64,000 bases of DNA, from the NCBI GenBank assembly GCA_022241475.1, contig JAKOMT010000006.1, positions 73,780 to 137,779 on the forward strand, read 5' to 3'. The notes beneath the pieces were generated by a model. That model was given only the letters and a program-made list of their open reading frames with translations, did not search any database and was not told where the DNA came from. Of this stretch, positions 8,912-19,371 are shown one piece after another (position 1 is the first letter of the stretch; each line of letters opens with the position of its first letter). Source of the stretch: Microvirga sp. (GTDB lineage: Bacteria > Pseudomonadota > Alphaproteobacteria > Rhizobiales > Beijerinckiaceae). The translations under genes and the position numbers were made by a program.

Positions 8912-10045
8912 ATGACCGCGACCATCCCCTTCATTGATCTCGGCGCCCAGCGCCGCCGTCTCGGCAAGCTCGTCGACGACGCGATCTTGCGGGTCGTGGA
9001 TCACGGCGGTTACATCATGGGTCCCGAAGTCGCCACGCTCGAAGCCGATCTGGCGGCGTTCTGCGGCGCCAAGCATGTGCTCAGCTGCGCCAACGGCACT
9101 GACGCGCTGGCGCTCGTCCTGATGGCCAAGGGCGTGCGGCCCGGCGACGCGATCCTCTGCCCGAGCTTCACCTTCGCCGCGACGGCGGAAGTCGTCGCCT
9201 GGCTCGGCGCCACGCCCGTCTTCGTGGACGTGGTCGAGGACACGTTCAACATGGACGTCGACAGCCTCGCCGCAGCGCTCGCGACCGCGCGCGAGAAGGG
9301 CCTCAAGCCCGTCGGCGTCATTCCCGTCGACCTCTTCGGCCAACCCGCCGATTACGACGCGATCGAGCCCTTCTGCTCCCGCGAGGGCCTGTGGATGCTC
9401 TGCGACGCGGCCCAGAGCTTCGGCGCGCAGTACAAGGGCCGCAAGGTCGGCGCGATCGGCGAGTTCTCGACGACGAGCTTCTTTCCGGCGAAGCCGCTCG
9501 GCTGCTACGGCGACGGCGGCGCGGTCTTCACCGAAAGCGACGAGATGATCGAGATCATGCGTTCGCTGCGCATCCACGGTCAGGGCGCCGACAAGTACGA
9601 CAACGTCCGCATCGGCATGAACGGCCGCCTCGACACGATGCAGGCGGCGGTGCTTATCGAGAAGCTCAAGATCTTCCCCGACGAGATCGCAGCGCGCGAC
9701 CGCGTGGCCAAGCGCTACGACGCGGGGCTCTCCGACGTCGCCGTCACTCCGAAGCTGATGGAGGGCGCGACCTCGGTCTGGGCGCAGTACACGATCCGCG
9801 CGCCCGGCTTCGACCGCGCCGCCTTCCAGGACGCGCTCAAGGCCGACGGGATCCCCACCGCCGTCTATTATCCCCGCCCGCTGCACCGCCAGAAGGCCTA
9901 CGGTCATTATCCGGCCGCCGGAAACGGCCTGCCCGTCACGGAATTGCTCGCCGATCAGGTGGTCAGCCTGCCGATGCATCCCTATCTCGACGAGACGACG
10001 CAGGATCGCGTCATCGCCAGCGCCCGCAAGGCGCTCGGGGGCTGA
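8912..10045 (+). CDS. DegT/DnrJ/EryC1/StrS-family aminotransferase
   Basis: A 377-residue PLP-dependent sugar aminotransferase. The N-terminus IPFIDLGAQ, the cofactor segment LCDAAQSFGA, the Schiff-base Lys in SFFPAKPLGCYGDGGA and the GMNGRLDTMQAAVL stretch are all family signatures. Such enzymes transaminate keto-sugars linked to nucleotides during O-antigen or glycoconjugate synthesis. No other sugar-biosynthesis gene lies nearby, so the product cannot be named. ATG 8912 (MTATIPF) is chosen over an upstream Met at 8837, because the family starts just before the FIDL motif. Confidence 0.92.
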   Translation: MTATIPFIDLGAQRRRLGKLVDDAILRVVDHGGYIMGPEVATLEADLAAFCGAKHVLSCANGTDALALVLMAKGVRPGDAILCPSFTFAATAEVVAWLGATPVFVDVVEDTFNMDVDSLAAALATAREKGLKPVGVIPVDLFGQPADYDAIEPFCSREGLWMLCDAAQSFGAQYKGRKVGAIGEFSTTSFFPAKPLGCYGDGGAVFTESDEMIEIMRSLRIHGQGADKYDNVRIGMNGRLDTMQAAVLIEKLKIFPDEIAARDRVAKRYDAGLSDVAVTPKLMEGATSVWAQYTIRAPGFDRAAFQDALKADGIPTAVYYPRPLHRQKAYGHYPAAGNGLPVTELLADQVVSLPMHPYLDETTQDRVIASARKALGG

Positions 10046-10221
10046 GCGGCTTTCGTCACGGTTAACGGCCGCGCCCGGCCCGAGCTTGGCCGTAACGCCC
10101 GATTCACGATGCTTCGCGAATCCGGGGCGCCGTCAACGCTTCCTGAAGCCGATCCCTCGACTTTGGCTCAATTGCGCGGCGATCGTCCCTCGCGCGATGG
10201 GCGCGGGGATTGGCGGAGCTA

Positions 10222-11079
10222 ATGAGCGGGGGATCGACCCGAGACTGGAGCGAGCAGGATTTCGACGCGATCGGCGTCGGGAGGCCGCGCACGCGCGCCC
10301 AGCGACGGCGTCGCCGCTCGATCGTGGGCCTGCTGCTCGGCAGCGTGGCGGTCGTGGCCCTGTTGACGGTCTACGCGCCGCGCCCCGATGACGCCGCTCC
10401 GCGAACGCCGTTTCTCGCCGATCCTCCCGAATTGCGCGCCCCGCCCGCCCGGTGGAGCGCGCTCGCCGTTCCGACATTGACGCCCTTCACGAACGATCCG
10501 GCGACGGCCGATCTCGCCTTGCGTCATGAAGCCTTCGCAGGCGCCGACGGCGCGTCGTCGCGCGACGTGGTCGAGATCGGGCGTTTCGCCGCCGACGCCA
10601 CGCATCTGCGTGTCGCGGTCGAGCGCGGCAATGGCGCGCCGTCGGCGCGAAGCCTGTACGTGGATGTCGCGCTCGAAGCGGCGCAGGCGGGGCTCGCGGT
10701 CGCGAGAGCGGCGCGGGAAGAGCCGCTGGAGACGCGCCGCGGGCGCGTCGAGATCGCCCGGGTCGGGCTCGAAGACGGCGCGACGCGCGACTGTCTCGCC
10801 TTCCGCGACGAAGATCCCGCGCTGTCGGCGCGCATGTCCGGCTGGCTCTGCGCCGGCGGGGTGACGCGTGGCGATCTGGCCTGCGCGCTCGACGCCTTCG
10901 ACTTCGTCGACGAGGCCGCCAGCCGCTCGGTTCTGAAGGAGCCGGTGGACGGCGCGGCGACCGAATGCGCGGACGTCGCCGTCGCGTCCGCCGCTCCGGA
11001 TTGGCTCCCGGCCGCCGGGCAGGCGGCGGAGGCGCGGGACGTGGCTCCCGTCCCCCCGCGCCGACCGTCTTCTCTCTGA
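10222..11079 (+). CDS. Hypothetical single-pass membrane protein
   Basis: I do not recognise a family. The 285-residue protein has a basic cytoplasmic N-terminus (about 35 residues, with RRRRRS), one transmembrane helix (IVGLLLGSVAVVALLTVYA) and a long periplasmic domain containing a pair of cysteines (DCLAF, LCAGG) that might form a disulfide, ending in a proline-rich tail. ATG 10222 sits seven bases after GGCGGAG, which makes it a better start than the TTG at 10210. It is convergent with leuB. Confidence 0.65.
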   Translation: MSGGSTRDWSEQDFDAIGVGRPRTRAQRRRRRSIVGLLLGSVAVVALLTVYAPRPDDAAPRTPFLADPPELRAPPARWSALAVPTLTPFTNDPATADLALRHEAFAGADGASSRDVVEIGRFAADATHLRVAVERGNGAPSARSLYVDVALEAAQAGLAVARAAREEPLETRRGRVEIARVGLEDGATRDCLAFRDEDPALSARMSGWLCAGGVTRGDLACALDAFDFVDEAASRSVLKEPVDGAATECADVAVASAAPDWLPAAGQAAEARDVAPVPPRRPSSL

Positions 11080-11089
11080 GCGGGACGCC

Positions 11090-12202
<1,113 letters not shown>

Positions 12203-12328
12203 GACGTCGCCTCGCTTTTATTTCGGATGCCGCTGCGAAGCGCTTTTGGCGAAAAGCGCCGCGCTCGGCAAGGCCCATCGAGGCAAAGGGCTTTGGATCA
12301 ACCGCCGACGCCGTGGCGTCGGTCCACG

Positions 12329-12466
12329 TCAGAAGACGCTCAGCGCGAAGACTGCGGCGCAGAGAAGCGCGATCGAGCCCGAGAAGCCGAGCGCGGCGCG
12401 GGCGAAGGAGGGCGTTTCGCCGGCGGCCCGAATGCGGGCGCCAGCGCTGGTCGATTCGTTGTTCAT
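12329..12466 (-). CDS. 45-residue single-helix membrane microprotein
   Basis: A small leftward reading frame starting at ATG 12466 and ending TGA at 12329. The product has a polar N-terminal half (MNNESTSAGARIRAAGETPS) and a C-terminal hydrophobic helix (ALGFSGSIALLCAAVFALSVF) with nothing after it, the layout of tail-anchored bacterial microproteins. Codon choice is GC-rich at third positions, as in neighbouring genes. It lies upstream of leuB in the same direction, separated by about 125 bases. Function is unknown. Confidence 0.5.
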   Translation of the reverse strand: MNNESTSAGARIRAAGETPSFARAALGFSGSIALLCAAVFALSVF

Positions 12467-12615
12467 GGGCGTCCCGCTCAGGCGCGCCGGAACCACGCGC
12501 CGTCATCCGTATTCGATTCCGGACGCGCGTTTACGCTCGATGGCCCGCGCCGTAAACGGGGGCGGACCGGGTTTTCCCGGGTTGATGCGCGGGCGCAACA
12601 GAGGCCGAAACGACG

Positions 12616-12641
12616 AAGGCCGCCCGTTGCGGGGCGGCCTT
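12616..12641 (-). terminator. Rho-independent terminator after mucR
   Basis: A GC-rich inverted repeat (AAGGCCGCCC, short loop, GGGGCGGCCTT) 28 bases downstream of the mucR stop codon. On the minus strand it is followed by a modest T-rich stretch. Confidence 0.75.
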
Positions 12642-12668
12642 GAAACGATCGTCCCGAAAGAGGCGCGC

Positions 12669-13130
12669 TCAGGCGACCTTGCGCGGGCGACGGCCGCGCG
12701 GGGCGGGCTCCGCATCGACCGGCTTGCGACGCTGGGCGCCGAGGCCCATCGCCTTGGCCAGCTCCGAGCGGGCGGACGCGTAATTCGGCGCGACCATCGG
12801 ATAATCCGACGGCAGGCCCCACTTGGCGCGATAATCCTCGGGAGTCATGTCGTACTTCGTACGCAAATGGCGCTTGAGCGACTTGAACTTCTTGCCGTCT
12901 TCGAGGCAGATGATGAAATCCGGGGTGATGGACTTCTTGATCGGAACGGCGGGAACCGGCGCCTCAACGGGCAGTTCCTGGACGCCGGTCGCGATCTTCT
13001 TCAGAACGCCGTAGACCGACTCGATGAGTCCGGGAAGCTCGGCCGTCGGAAGTGAATTGTTGCTGACGTAGGCCGAAACGATTTCGGTGGTCAGTTCGAT
13101 GTGGCCACTATCCTGCGCTGTTTCGCTCAT
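12669..13130 (-). CDS. MucR/Ros-family transcriptional regulator
   Basis: A 153-residue member of the Ros/MucR family, which in Hyphomicrobiales binds AT-rich DNA and controls exopolysaccharide, motility and cell-cycle genes. The N-terminal oligomerisation region and the core (CLEDGKKFKSLKRHL, then TPEDYRAKWGLP and YPMVAPNYA) are well conserved. Known members hold zinc through Cys, Asp or Cys, and two His; here the position of the last His is Lys-Tyr (RHLRTKY), so one ligand is missing. Start at ATG 13130 is supported by AGGAAAG upstream; 13151 is an alternative. The long AT-rich region ahead of the gene is a likely site of autoregulation. Confidence 0.93.
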   Translation of the reverse strand: MSETAQDSGHIELTTEIVSAYVSNNSLPTAELPGLIESVYGVLKKIATGVQELPVEAPVPAVPIKKSITPDFIICLEDGKKFKSLKRHLRTKYDMTPEDYRAKWGLPSDYPMVAPNYASARSELAKAMGLGAQRRKPVDAEPAPRGRRPRKVA

Positions 13131-13151
13131 TATTCTTTCCTCGTTTGTCAT

Positions 13152-13394
13152 ATTTTGACGAATCCGCCCTGATTACGGCGTCGTCGAAGCTGTCTTTTAC
13201 CTCGTCGGCGCAAATCACCGTCGATAGTTCGACCTCTAAACCCGACAGGTAAGTCAAAAATATGAAATCATCAAGTCTCCAGACAAAAAATTCTCACAGG
13301 CTTTGCGGTTTGTTGCGAAAAGCGGTGTCTCGTGACGATCAGTCGGTGAATATCAAAGTCTCCATAGCAGGTTGCGTCTGACGAAAAGACGCGA
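13152..13394. promoter_or_regulatory. AT-rich upstream region of mucR
   Basis: About 240 bases without a gene, clearly richer in A and T than the flanks, with several A/T runs (for example around 13255-13320). MucR proteins are known to bind A/T-rich sites containing T-A steps in their own promoters. No single operator or promoter could be fixed by eye. Confidence 0.45.
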
Positions 13395-13426
13395 AAGGGC
13401 CCGGGCGCTGACGCGGCCGGGCCCTT
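13395..13426 (-). terminator. Rho-independent terminator after the dioxygenase gene
   Basis: A perfect ten-base-pair stem (AAGGGCCCGG / CCGGGCCCTT) with a 12-base loop, about 50 bases past the stop codon of the ring-cleaving dioxygenase gene. On the minus strand the stem is followed by a T-rich run. Confidence 0.75.
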
Positions 13427-13474
13427 CAAGTCTTGGTCAAAGCCAATTCCGCAGCGTGATACGCCCGGTTCGCG

Positions 13475-14413
13475 CTACAGAGGCTGCAATCCCGCCTCTA
13501 TCTCCTTTCGACGCGTCTCCAGGAAGGGCGGGAGCGCCAACGACTCGCCCAAGGTCTCCATCGGCTCGTCGACGTCGAAGCCCGGCCCGTCGGTCGCGAT
13601 CTCGATCAGGATGCCGTTCGGCTCCCGGAAATAGAGCGAGCGGAAGTAGTGCCGATCGACCGGGCCGCTCGAGGGCAGGCGGATGCTCGCCAAACGCTGC
13701 GCCCACGCGTTGTACTGCTCGATGTCGGGCGTGCGGAAGGCGATGTGATGCACGCCGCCGGCCCCCTGAACCGCGGGCGGAAGATGCGGTTCGACGACGA
13801 GATGCACTTCGGCGCCGGGACCGCCGGGACCCATCTCGTAGACATGGGCCGGAGCGCCGTTCTCGACGTAGCTGCGCGCGCGGCTCATGCCGAGCACGCG
13901 CGTGAGCACGAGGTCGGTCGGCTTGTCGTCCGGAACGCTGATGGTGATCGGCCCGAGCCCACGGATCTGGCGCTCCGCCGGCACGGGGCTCTTCTCCCAG
14001 ATCTCGCCCGCGCCCTCGCCGCCGTCGTCGACGAGGCTGAGGCGCTGGCCCTCCGGGTCTTCGAAATCGAGGACGCCGCGCCCGTCGCGCACGCTCACGC
14101 CCGCATGCGGCACGCCCATCGCGTCGAACCGCGCGGCCCACCAGACGAGGGTCTCCTCGCCGGTGACGCGAAGCGCGGTTCGCGTGATCGCGTGGGTGCC
14201 CCGCTTTTCACGCTCGACCGGCCATTCGAAGAAGGTGATGTCGCTGCCGGGCGTCGCGCGGCCATCGCCGTAGAAGAGATGATAGGCCGAGGTGTCGTCC
14301 TGGTTCACCGTCTTCTTCACAAGGCGCATTCCGAGAGTGCGCGTGTAGAAGTCGTGATTGGCCGGAGCGTTCGCCGAAACGGCCGTGAGATGATGGATGC
14401 CCGTGAGCTGCAT
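13475..14413 (-). CDS. Ring-cleaving dioxygenase, VOC superfamily (PcpA/MhqO-like)
   Basis: The 312-residue protein has two glyoxalase-type halves: an N-terminal one starting [10 protein letters not shown] and a second with [23 protein letters not shown]. The metal ligands fit the 2-His-1-carboxylate pattern of hydroquinone 1,2-dioxygenases of the PcpA/LinE/MhqO group (His in GIHHLT, His in GVHHIA, Glu in [13 protein letters not shown]). These Fe(II) enzymes open hydroquinone-type rings. The gene is solitary, so a role in quinone detoxification is as likely as one in catabolism. It is flanked by its own terminator. Confidence 0.88.
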   Translation of the reverse strand: MQLTGIHHLTAVSANAPANHDFYTRTLGMRLVKKTVNQDDTSAYHLFYGDGRATPGSDITFFEWPVEREKRGTHAITRTALRVTGEETLVWWAARFDAMGVPHAGVSVRDGRGVLDFEDPEGQRLSLVDDGGEGAGEIWEKSPVPAERQIRGLGPITISVPDDKPTDLVLTRVLGMSRARSYVENGAPAHVYEMGPGGPGAEVHLVVEPHLPPAVQGAGGVHHIAFRTPDIEQYNAWAQRLASIRLPSSGPVDRHYFRSLYFREPNGILIEIATDGPGFDVDEPMETLGESLALPPFLETRRKEIEAGLQPL

Positions 14414-14553
14414 CGAAAGGCCTCCTGTGTCCCGCCTGGGGATCGTCCTGGGGCCCCGCGACCCCCTCGCGACGGGACATGGAGAGCAATAGCCCGCTGC
14501 GCGAGCCCTGCAAGCGCGCCTCGTCGTCTCTGCAAGCCCCTATCGCCTGGGAT

Positions 14554-15885
14554 TCAGGAGCCGGCCGGAGCCTGAACGGCCGGGAGGGCGGGCAGCGTGA
14601 CGGAAAAGGTCGCGCCCTGGCCCGGCTCGCTCTCGACGGCGAGCCTGCCGCGATGGCGCGCCACGATGTGCTTGACGATGGCCAGCCCGAGCCCCGTGCC
14701 GCCCTTCTGGCGGCTCTGCTCGACATCGGCCCTGTAGAAACGCTCCGTCAGGCGGGGCAGGTGGTCGGCGGCGACGCCTGGTCCGTAATCGCGAACCGCC
14801 AGCACCCAGAACGGACCGCTCTCGTCGCGTCGCGTCAGCGACACCTCGACCTTGCCGCCCGAGCCGCCGTATTTCACCGCGTTCTCGACGAGGTTCTCGA
14901 CGACGCGCAGCAACTCGTCACGATCGCCGCGAATGAGAGCGGGCGTCGCGGGAAAATGCGGGACGATCGTTACGCCGTTGTCGCGGGCCAGCGGCGCGAG
15001 GGTGTCGAGGATCTGGCGGGCGACTGGCGCGAGATCGACCTCGTCGGTCGGGGCGACATGCGCTCGCAGTTCGATCCGCGAGAGGGAGAGCAGGTCGTCG
15101 ATCAGCCGCGTCATGCGCAGCGCCTGCTCGCGCATGATCGCGAGAAAGCGCTCGCGCGCCTTCGCGTCGTCGCGCGCGGGGCCTTGCAGCGTCTCGATGA
15201 AGCCGAGAACCGAGGCGAGCGGCGTTCGCAGTTCGTGGCTGACGTTGGCGATGAAGTCGACGCGCATGGTTTCGAGGCGTCGCGCGTTGGTGAGATCGCG
15301 GAAGAACAGCATCACCCCCGGTTCGCTGCGTCCGCCTTCGCCGTCCGTCTCCAAAGCGGCGATCTGCACGTCGAACGTCACTTCGGCCGGCACACGCTGG
15401 GAATAGGCGACCTTCTCCGTCAGCCCCGAGCGCAGCACGTCCTCCACGCCGTCGAGCACCTCCGGCGCCCTCAGCCCGAACGAGAGCGGATGACGCTTGC
15501 GCAAGCCCGGAAACAGCGTGAGCGCGGCGGCGTTCGCTTCGCGCACGACGGAGCGCCGGTCGACGAGGATGACGGGGTCGGGCACGTTCGCCAGCAGCGC
15601 TTCGGCCACAGCGACCCGCCGGTCGGTGGCGACGATGATCTTTCTCCCCTGCGCGCGGGCGCCGTGAGCCGCGAGCGCGGCGCCGATGAGGACGGCCGGA
15701 ACGGCGACGACGAAGAGCCAGATTGTCCGGCCGTCGAGAACGAGCGCCGCCGTGATCAGCAGGACGCTCGCGACCACACCGCCGACGAGGGCGCCTCGCC
15801 GGGTGGCGCGATCGATGACTTGCGCGTCGACCGCTTCGGGCTCTGGCCGGAGGGCGGCCGGCGCGGGGGGCGGGCTGTCGTTCAT
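14554..15885 (-). CDS. phoR: Phosphate-regulon-type sensor histidine kinase
   Basis: A 443-residue PhoR-like kinase: two transmembrane helices near residues 35-85, a PAS domain (about 110-200, with DPVILVDRRSVVREANAAA), the HisKA phosphorylation site FIANVSHELRTPLASV and an HATPase with N (ENAVKYGGSG), G1 (DYGPGV) and G2 (GGTGLGLAIVKH) boxes. It lacks a large periplasmic domain, as in PhoR, which senses phosphate through the Pst-PhoU complex. No phoB, phoU or pst gene is in the window. ATG 15885 is chosen because the preceding 26 codons are arginine-rich and atypical. Confidence 0.85.
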   Translation of the reverse strand: MNDSPPPAPAALRPEPEAVDAQVIDRATRRGALVGGVVASVLLITAALVLDGRTIWLFVVAVPAVLIGAALAAHGARAQGRKIIVATDRRVAVAEALLANVPDPVILVDRRSVVREANAAALTLFPGLRKRHPLSFGLRAPEVLDGVEDVLRSGLTEKVAYSQRVPAEVTFDVQIAALETDGEGGRSEPGVMLFFRDLTNARRLETMRVDFIANVSHELRTPLASVLGFIETLQGPARDDAKARERFLAIMREQALRMTRLIDDLLSLSRIELRAHVAPTDEVDLAPVARQILDTLAPLARDNGVTIVPHFPATPALIRGDRDELLRVVENLVENAVKYGGSGGKVEVSLTRRDESGPFWVLAVRDYGPGVAADHLPRLTERFYRADVEQSRQKGGTGLGLAIVKHIVARHRGRLAVESEPGQGATFSVTLPALPAVQAPAGS

Positions 15886-16085
15886 GGGAGGGCTGCGTTC
15901 ATCGCGAATCTGGTTCCGTTTCGCTCGGCGCCGCGGCCGGGGAGAGCGAACAGACCATGTCATCGCGACAGGGCGACGACAAGGCGCGCGGGGTCGCCGG
16001 CGCGCCTTGCAGGCTGAATCGGCCTCGGCATCGCCGCCCCGGCGTGATAAGACGCCGGCGATTTCAGTAGACGCAGGATAGACGC

Positions 16086-17399
16086 ATGGATGGCGGAGCG
16101 GTCGGCCGGTCGAACGGCCAGAACACCCCGAACGGAGAAGGCGATCTCGCTTCGACGATGACGGCGATCGGCCGGCGCGCTCGCGCCGCGTCGCGCAAGC
16201 TCGCGCTCGCCTCCACCGCCGACAAGGACGTTGCCCTGCGCGCGATGGCCTCGCGCATTCGCGCCGCCGCGCCTGCGATTCTCGCCGCCAACGCCGAGGA
16301 CGTCGCCGAAGCGCGCGCGGCCGGGCAGGCCGCCTCCTATCTCGACCGCCTTTCCCTCGACGCGGCCCGGCTCGAGGGCGTCGCCGGCGCGGTCGATAGC
16401 ATCGCCGCGCTCGCCGATCCGGTGGGCCGCACGCTCGCGACCTTCACCCGCCCGAACGGGCTCGTGATCGAGCGCGTGGCCACGCCGCTCGGGGTAATCG
16501 GCGTGATCTTCGAGGCCCGCCCCAACGTCGCCGCCGACGCGGGCGCGCTGTGCGTGAAGGCCGGCGACGCGGCGATCCTGCGCGCCGGCTCGGATTCGCT
16601 GCGCAGCGCCGGCGCCATCGTCGCCGCGATGCGCGAAGGGCTCGCGGAGGCGGGCCTGCCGGCGGATTGCGTGCAGATCGTGCCGATGCGCGACCGCGCG
16701 GCGGTCGGCGCGATGCTGACGGGGCTCGGCGGCTGCGTCGACGTGATCGTGCCGCGCGGGGGCAAGAGCCTCGTCGCGCGCGTGCAGGAGGAGGCGCGGG
16801 TTCCCGTCTTCGCGCATCTCGAAGGCCTCTGCCACGTCTTCGTGCACGAAAAGGCCGATCTCGGCATGGCGCTGTCGATCGTCAAGAACGCCAAGCTGCG
16901 CCGCACCGGTATTTGCGGCGCCGCCGAGACGTTGCTCGTCGACGAAGCTTGCGCCGCGACCCATCTCGCGCCGCTCGTCACGATGCTGCTCGACGCCGGC
17001 TGCGAAGTGCGCGGCGATGCGCCGACGCAAGCGGTCGATCCGCGGGTGAGCCCGGCGACCGAGCAGGACTGGCGTACGGAATATCTCGACGCAATCATCG
17101 CCGTGCGCGTCGTCCCCGGCCTCGACGGGGCGCTCGATCACATCGCCGAGTACTCGTCGAGCCATACCGAATCGATCCTTACCGAGGATCAGGCGGCGGC
17201 GGAGCGATTTCTGGCGGAGGTCGATTCCGCCATCGTCATGCACAACGCCTCGACCCAGTTCGCCGATGGCGGCGAATTCGGCTTCGGCGCCGAGATCGGC
17301 ATCGCGACGGGGCGCATGCACGCGCGCGGTCCCGTGGGCGTCGAGCAGTTGACCTCGTTCAAGTACCGCGTGCGCGGCTCGGGCCAGACGCGCCCCTGA
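16086..17399 (+). CDS. proA: Glutamate-5-semialdehyde dehydrogenase (gamma-glutamyl phosphate reductase)
   Basis: The 437-residue enzyme reduces gamma-glutamyl phosphate to glutamate semialdehyde with NADPH, the second step of proline synthesis. Family hallmarks are the N-terminal [10 protein letters not shown] helix, [24 protein letters not shown], the cofactor segment VPRGGKSL and the catalytic Cys in [13 protein letters not shown]; the end ([20 protein letters not shown]) is the standard ProA C-terminus. proB is not in the window. The first 20 residues are longer than usual, so a start a little downstream is possible. Confidence 0.97.
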   Translation: MDGGAVGRSNGQNTPNGEGDLASTMTAIGRRARAASRKLALASTADKDVALRAMASRIRAAAPAILAANAEDVAEARAAGQAASYLDRLSLDAARLEGVAGAVDSIAALADPVGRTLATFTRPNGLVIERVATPLGVIGVIFEARPNVAADAGALCVKAGDAAILRAGSDSLRSAGAIVAAMREGLAEAGLPADCVQIVPMRDRAAVGAMLTGLGGCVDVIVPRGGKSLVARVQEEARVPVFAHLEGLCHVFVHEKADLGMALSIVKNAKLRRTGICGAAETLLVDEACAATHLAPLVTMLLDAGCEVRGDAPTQAVDPRVSPATEQDWRTEYLDAIIAVRVVPGLDGALDHIAEYSSSHTESILTEDQAAAERFLAEVDSAIVMHNASTQFADGGEFGFGAEIGIATGRMHARGPVGVEQLTSFKYRVRGSGQTRP

Positions 17400-17406
17400 G
17401 GCGTTC

Positions 17407-18285
17407 TCAAACGGCGACCCGCGCGAGGCGACGCGCGTCATCCGGGCCGAGGCCCGCCGCGCGCAACTCCGCGAGCGGCGTCGATCCCCGGCTCTTGGCG
17501 AGCTTCTCCCCGCCTTCGTCGAGCACGAGCGGGTGGTGGAGGTAGCGCGGCGTGGGCAGGCCGAGCAGCCGCTGCAGCAAGGCGTGGAGATCCGTCGCCG
17601 CCTCGAGATCCGCCCCGCGCGCCACATGCGTCACCCCCTGCAGCGCGTCGTCATGGACGACCGAGAGGTGGTAGCTCGTCGGGATCTCCTTGCGCACGAT
17701 CACGGCGTCGCCCCATCGGGCGGGATCGGCCGGGACGCGCTCTTCGCGTCCGGACGGGTCGAAGCGGATATAGGCGAGCCCATCGCCCGCGAGCGCCATC
17801 GCGCGCGCCATGTCGAGGCGCAGAGTATGCGGCTCTCCGGCGGCCATGCGCCGCGCCGCCTCCGCTTCGTCATGGCCGTGCAGCGCGCGCGAGCGCAGGA
17901 TCGCGCCGTCGGGATCGCGCGGGGCGGGGGCCCCGCTCGCCGCCTCGAACGCGGCCGCGTCGTCCGCGATCTCCCGGCGCGTGCGAAAGCACGGATAGAG
18001 GAGGCCCATGGCCGAGAGCCTGTCGGCTGCGGCGCGGTATTCCGCGAAATGCTCTGACTGGCGTCGGAAGCCCGGGTCGAAGGCGATCCCGAGCCAGGCG
18101 AGGTCCGCGACGATCGCCGCCTCGTATTCCGGCCGGCAGCGGGTGACGTCGATATCCTCGATCCGCAGGAGGAGACGCCCCCCTAACCGGCGCGCGAGCG
18201 TCTCGTTCAGGAGCGCCGAAGCGGCGTGGCCGAGATGAAGGCGCCCGTTCGGGCTCGGCGCGAAACGGAAAACGGGTTGCGTCAC
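17407..18285 (-). CDS. gluQRS: Glutamyl-Q tRNA(Asp) synthetase
   Basis: A 292-residue paralogue of the glutamyl-tRNA synthetase catalytic core that attaches glutamate to queuosine in tRNA(Asp). It has FRFAPSPNGRLHLGHA (HIGH motif) near the N-terminus and EKLAKSRGST (KMSKS-like motif) near residue 250, and lacks the anticodon-binding domain, which separates it from GltX. It converges with proA, with seven bases between the stops. Confidence 0.94.
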   Translation of the reverse strand: MTQPVFRFAPSPNGRLHLGHAASALLNETLARRLGGRLLLRIEDIDVTRCRPEYEAAIVADLAWLGIAFDPGFRRQSEHFAEYRAAADRLSAMGLLYPCFRTRREIADDAAAFEAASGAPAPRDPDGAILRSRALHGHDEAEAARRMAAGEPHTLRLDMARAMALAGDGLAYIRFDPSGREERVPADPARWGDAVIVRKEIPTSYHLSVVHDDALQGVTHVARGADLEAATDLHALLQRLLGLPTPRYLHHPLVLDEGGEKLAKSRGSTPLAELRAAGLGPDDARRLARVAV

Positions 18286-18344
18286 GGGTCGTCACCGGCG
18301 AGGAATGAGCTGGTTTCAATCGCGCATGCGGGGCGCCCGGACAA

Positions 18345-18998
18345 GTGCAATTGCTCGACACCTCCGAAGCGCTCGACGCCGGGCTCGCCGCGCTCTGCGC
18401 GCAGGACCCGGTGATGGCGCGCATCGTGGCGGAGGGCGCGCGCCCGCCATTGCGCAAACGCGCGCCGGGCTTCCCCGGGCTGGTGGCGATCGTCGTCTCG
18501 CAGCAGGTCTCGACCGCGAGCGCGAAGGCGATCCAGTCGCGCGTGGAGGCGCGCTTTCCCGCGCTCGACGCGGCGACGCTCCTCGACGCAGACGATTTGT
18601 TGCTTCGCGCCTGCGGGCTCTCAGCCCCTAAGATGCGCACGCTGCGCGCGGCGGCGCAGGCGATCCTCAACGGCGATCTCCCGCTTGACCAACTTCACGC
18701 CGCGCCGGCGGACGAGGCTCACGCCGCGCTCGTCGCGGTGAAGGGGATCGGGCCGTGGACGGCCGATATCTACCTGCTCTTCTGCCTGGGCCATCCCGAC
18801 GCCTTCCCGGCGGGCGATCTCGCTTTGCAGGAGGCGGCGCGGCTCGCCTACGGACTCGAATCGCGCCCGCGCCCGGCGGAGCTCGAAACGCTGGCCGAGC
18901 GTTGGCGTCCGTGGCGCGGGGTCGCGGCCAAGACCTTGTGGGCCTATTATGGGATCGTGAAAGCCCGCGCCGACCCCGCCGCCGCGGCGGGCGCCTGA
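18345..18998 (+). CDS. DNA-3-methyladenine glycosylase II (AlkA-like)
   Basis: A 217-residue HhH-GPD base-excision glycosylase that removes alkylated purines. The helix-hairpin-helix VAVKGIGPWTADIYLLFCLGHPDAFPAGD ends in the catalytic Asp of this superfamily, and IVVSQQVSTASAKAI is the preceding conserved helix. The start is GTG (MQLLDTS). It is divergent from gluQRS. Confidence 0.92.
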   Translation: MQLLDTSEALDAGLAALCAQDPVMARIVAEGARPPLRKRAPGFPGLVAIVVSQQVSTASAKAIQSRVEARFPALDAATLLDADDLLLRACGLSAPKMRTLRAAAQAILNGDLPLDQLHAAPADEAHAALVAVKGIGPWTADIYLLFCLGHPDAFPAGDLALQEAARLAYGLESRPRPAELETLAERWRPWRGVAAKTLWAYYGIVKARADPAAAAGA

Positions 18999-19092
18999 AT
19001 CGCGCTCGCCAACGGGCATCTTGCCATTCGCGAACGGCGTTGCGATCTACGGTGCGGGGCGGTCGACCGCCCGAACCGGGAGCGATCAGGGC

Positions 19093-19359
19093 ATGGCGTC
19101 GAATATCCAGCGGTTTTTCGGGGGCTCGCCGGGCTCCGTGATCGTGAAGCTTCTCTTCCTGTCGATTCTCGTCGGCGCGTTCATGGCGATGCTGGGGCTT
19201 ACGCCCTTCGGTCTGTTCGATCGCATCGGCGACATGTTCCGCGCGCTTTGGGATCTGGGCTTCGGCGCTTTCGAGACGATCGCGACCTGGCTGATCTACG
19301 GCGCGATGATCGTCATTCCGATCTGGATCATCGCGCGCCTCATGCGCGGCTTCCGCTGA
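19093..19359 (+). CDS. Small two-helix membrane protein (DUF6460-like)
   Basis: The 88-residue protein has two hydrophobic helices (VIVKLLFLSILVGAFMAMLG and ATWLIYGAMIVIPIWIIARL) separated by an amphipathic stretch with FDRIGDMFRALWDLGFGAF. This matches, from memory, a small alphaproteobacterial family annotated as DUF6460; function is unknown. The Met at 19093 (MASNIQRFFG) fits family length better than the upstream candidate at 19021. Confidence 0.7.
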   Translation: MASNIQRFFGGSPGSVIVKLLFLSILVGAFMAMLGLTPFGLFDRIGDMFRALWDLGFGAFETIATWLIYGAMIVIPIWIIARLMRGFR

Positions 19360-19371
19360 CGCGGCTCGGCG

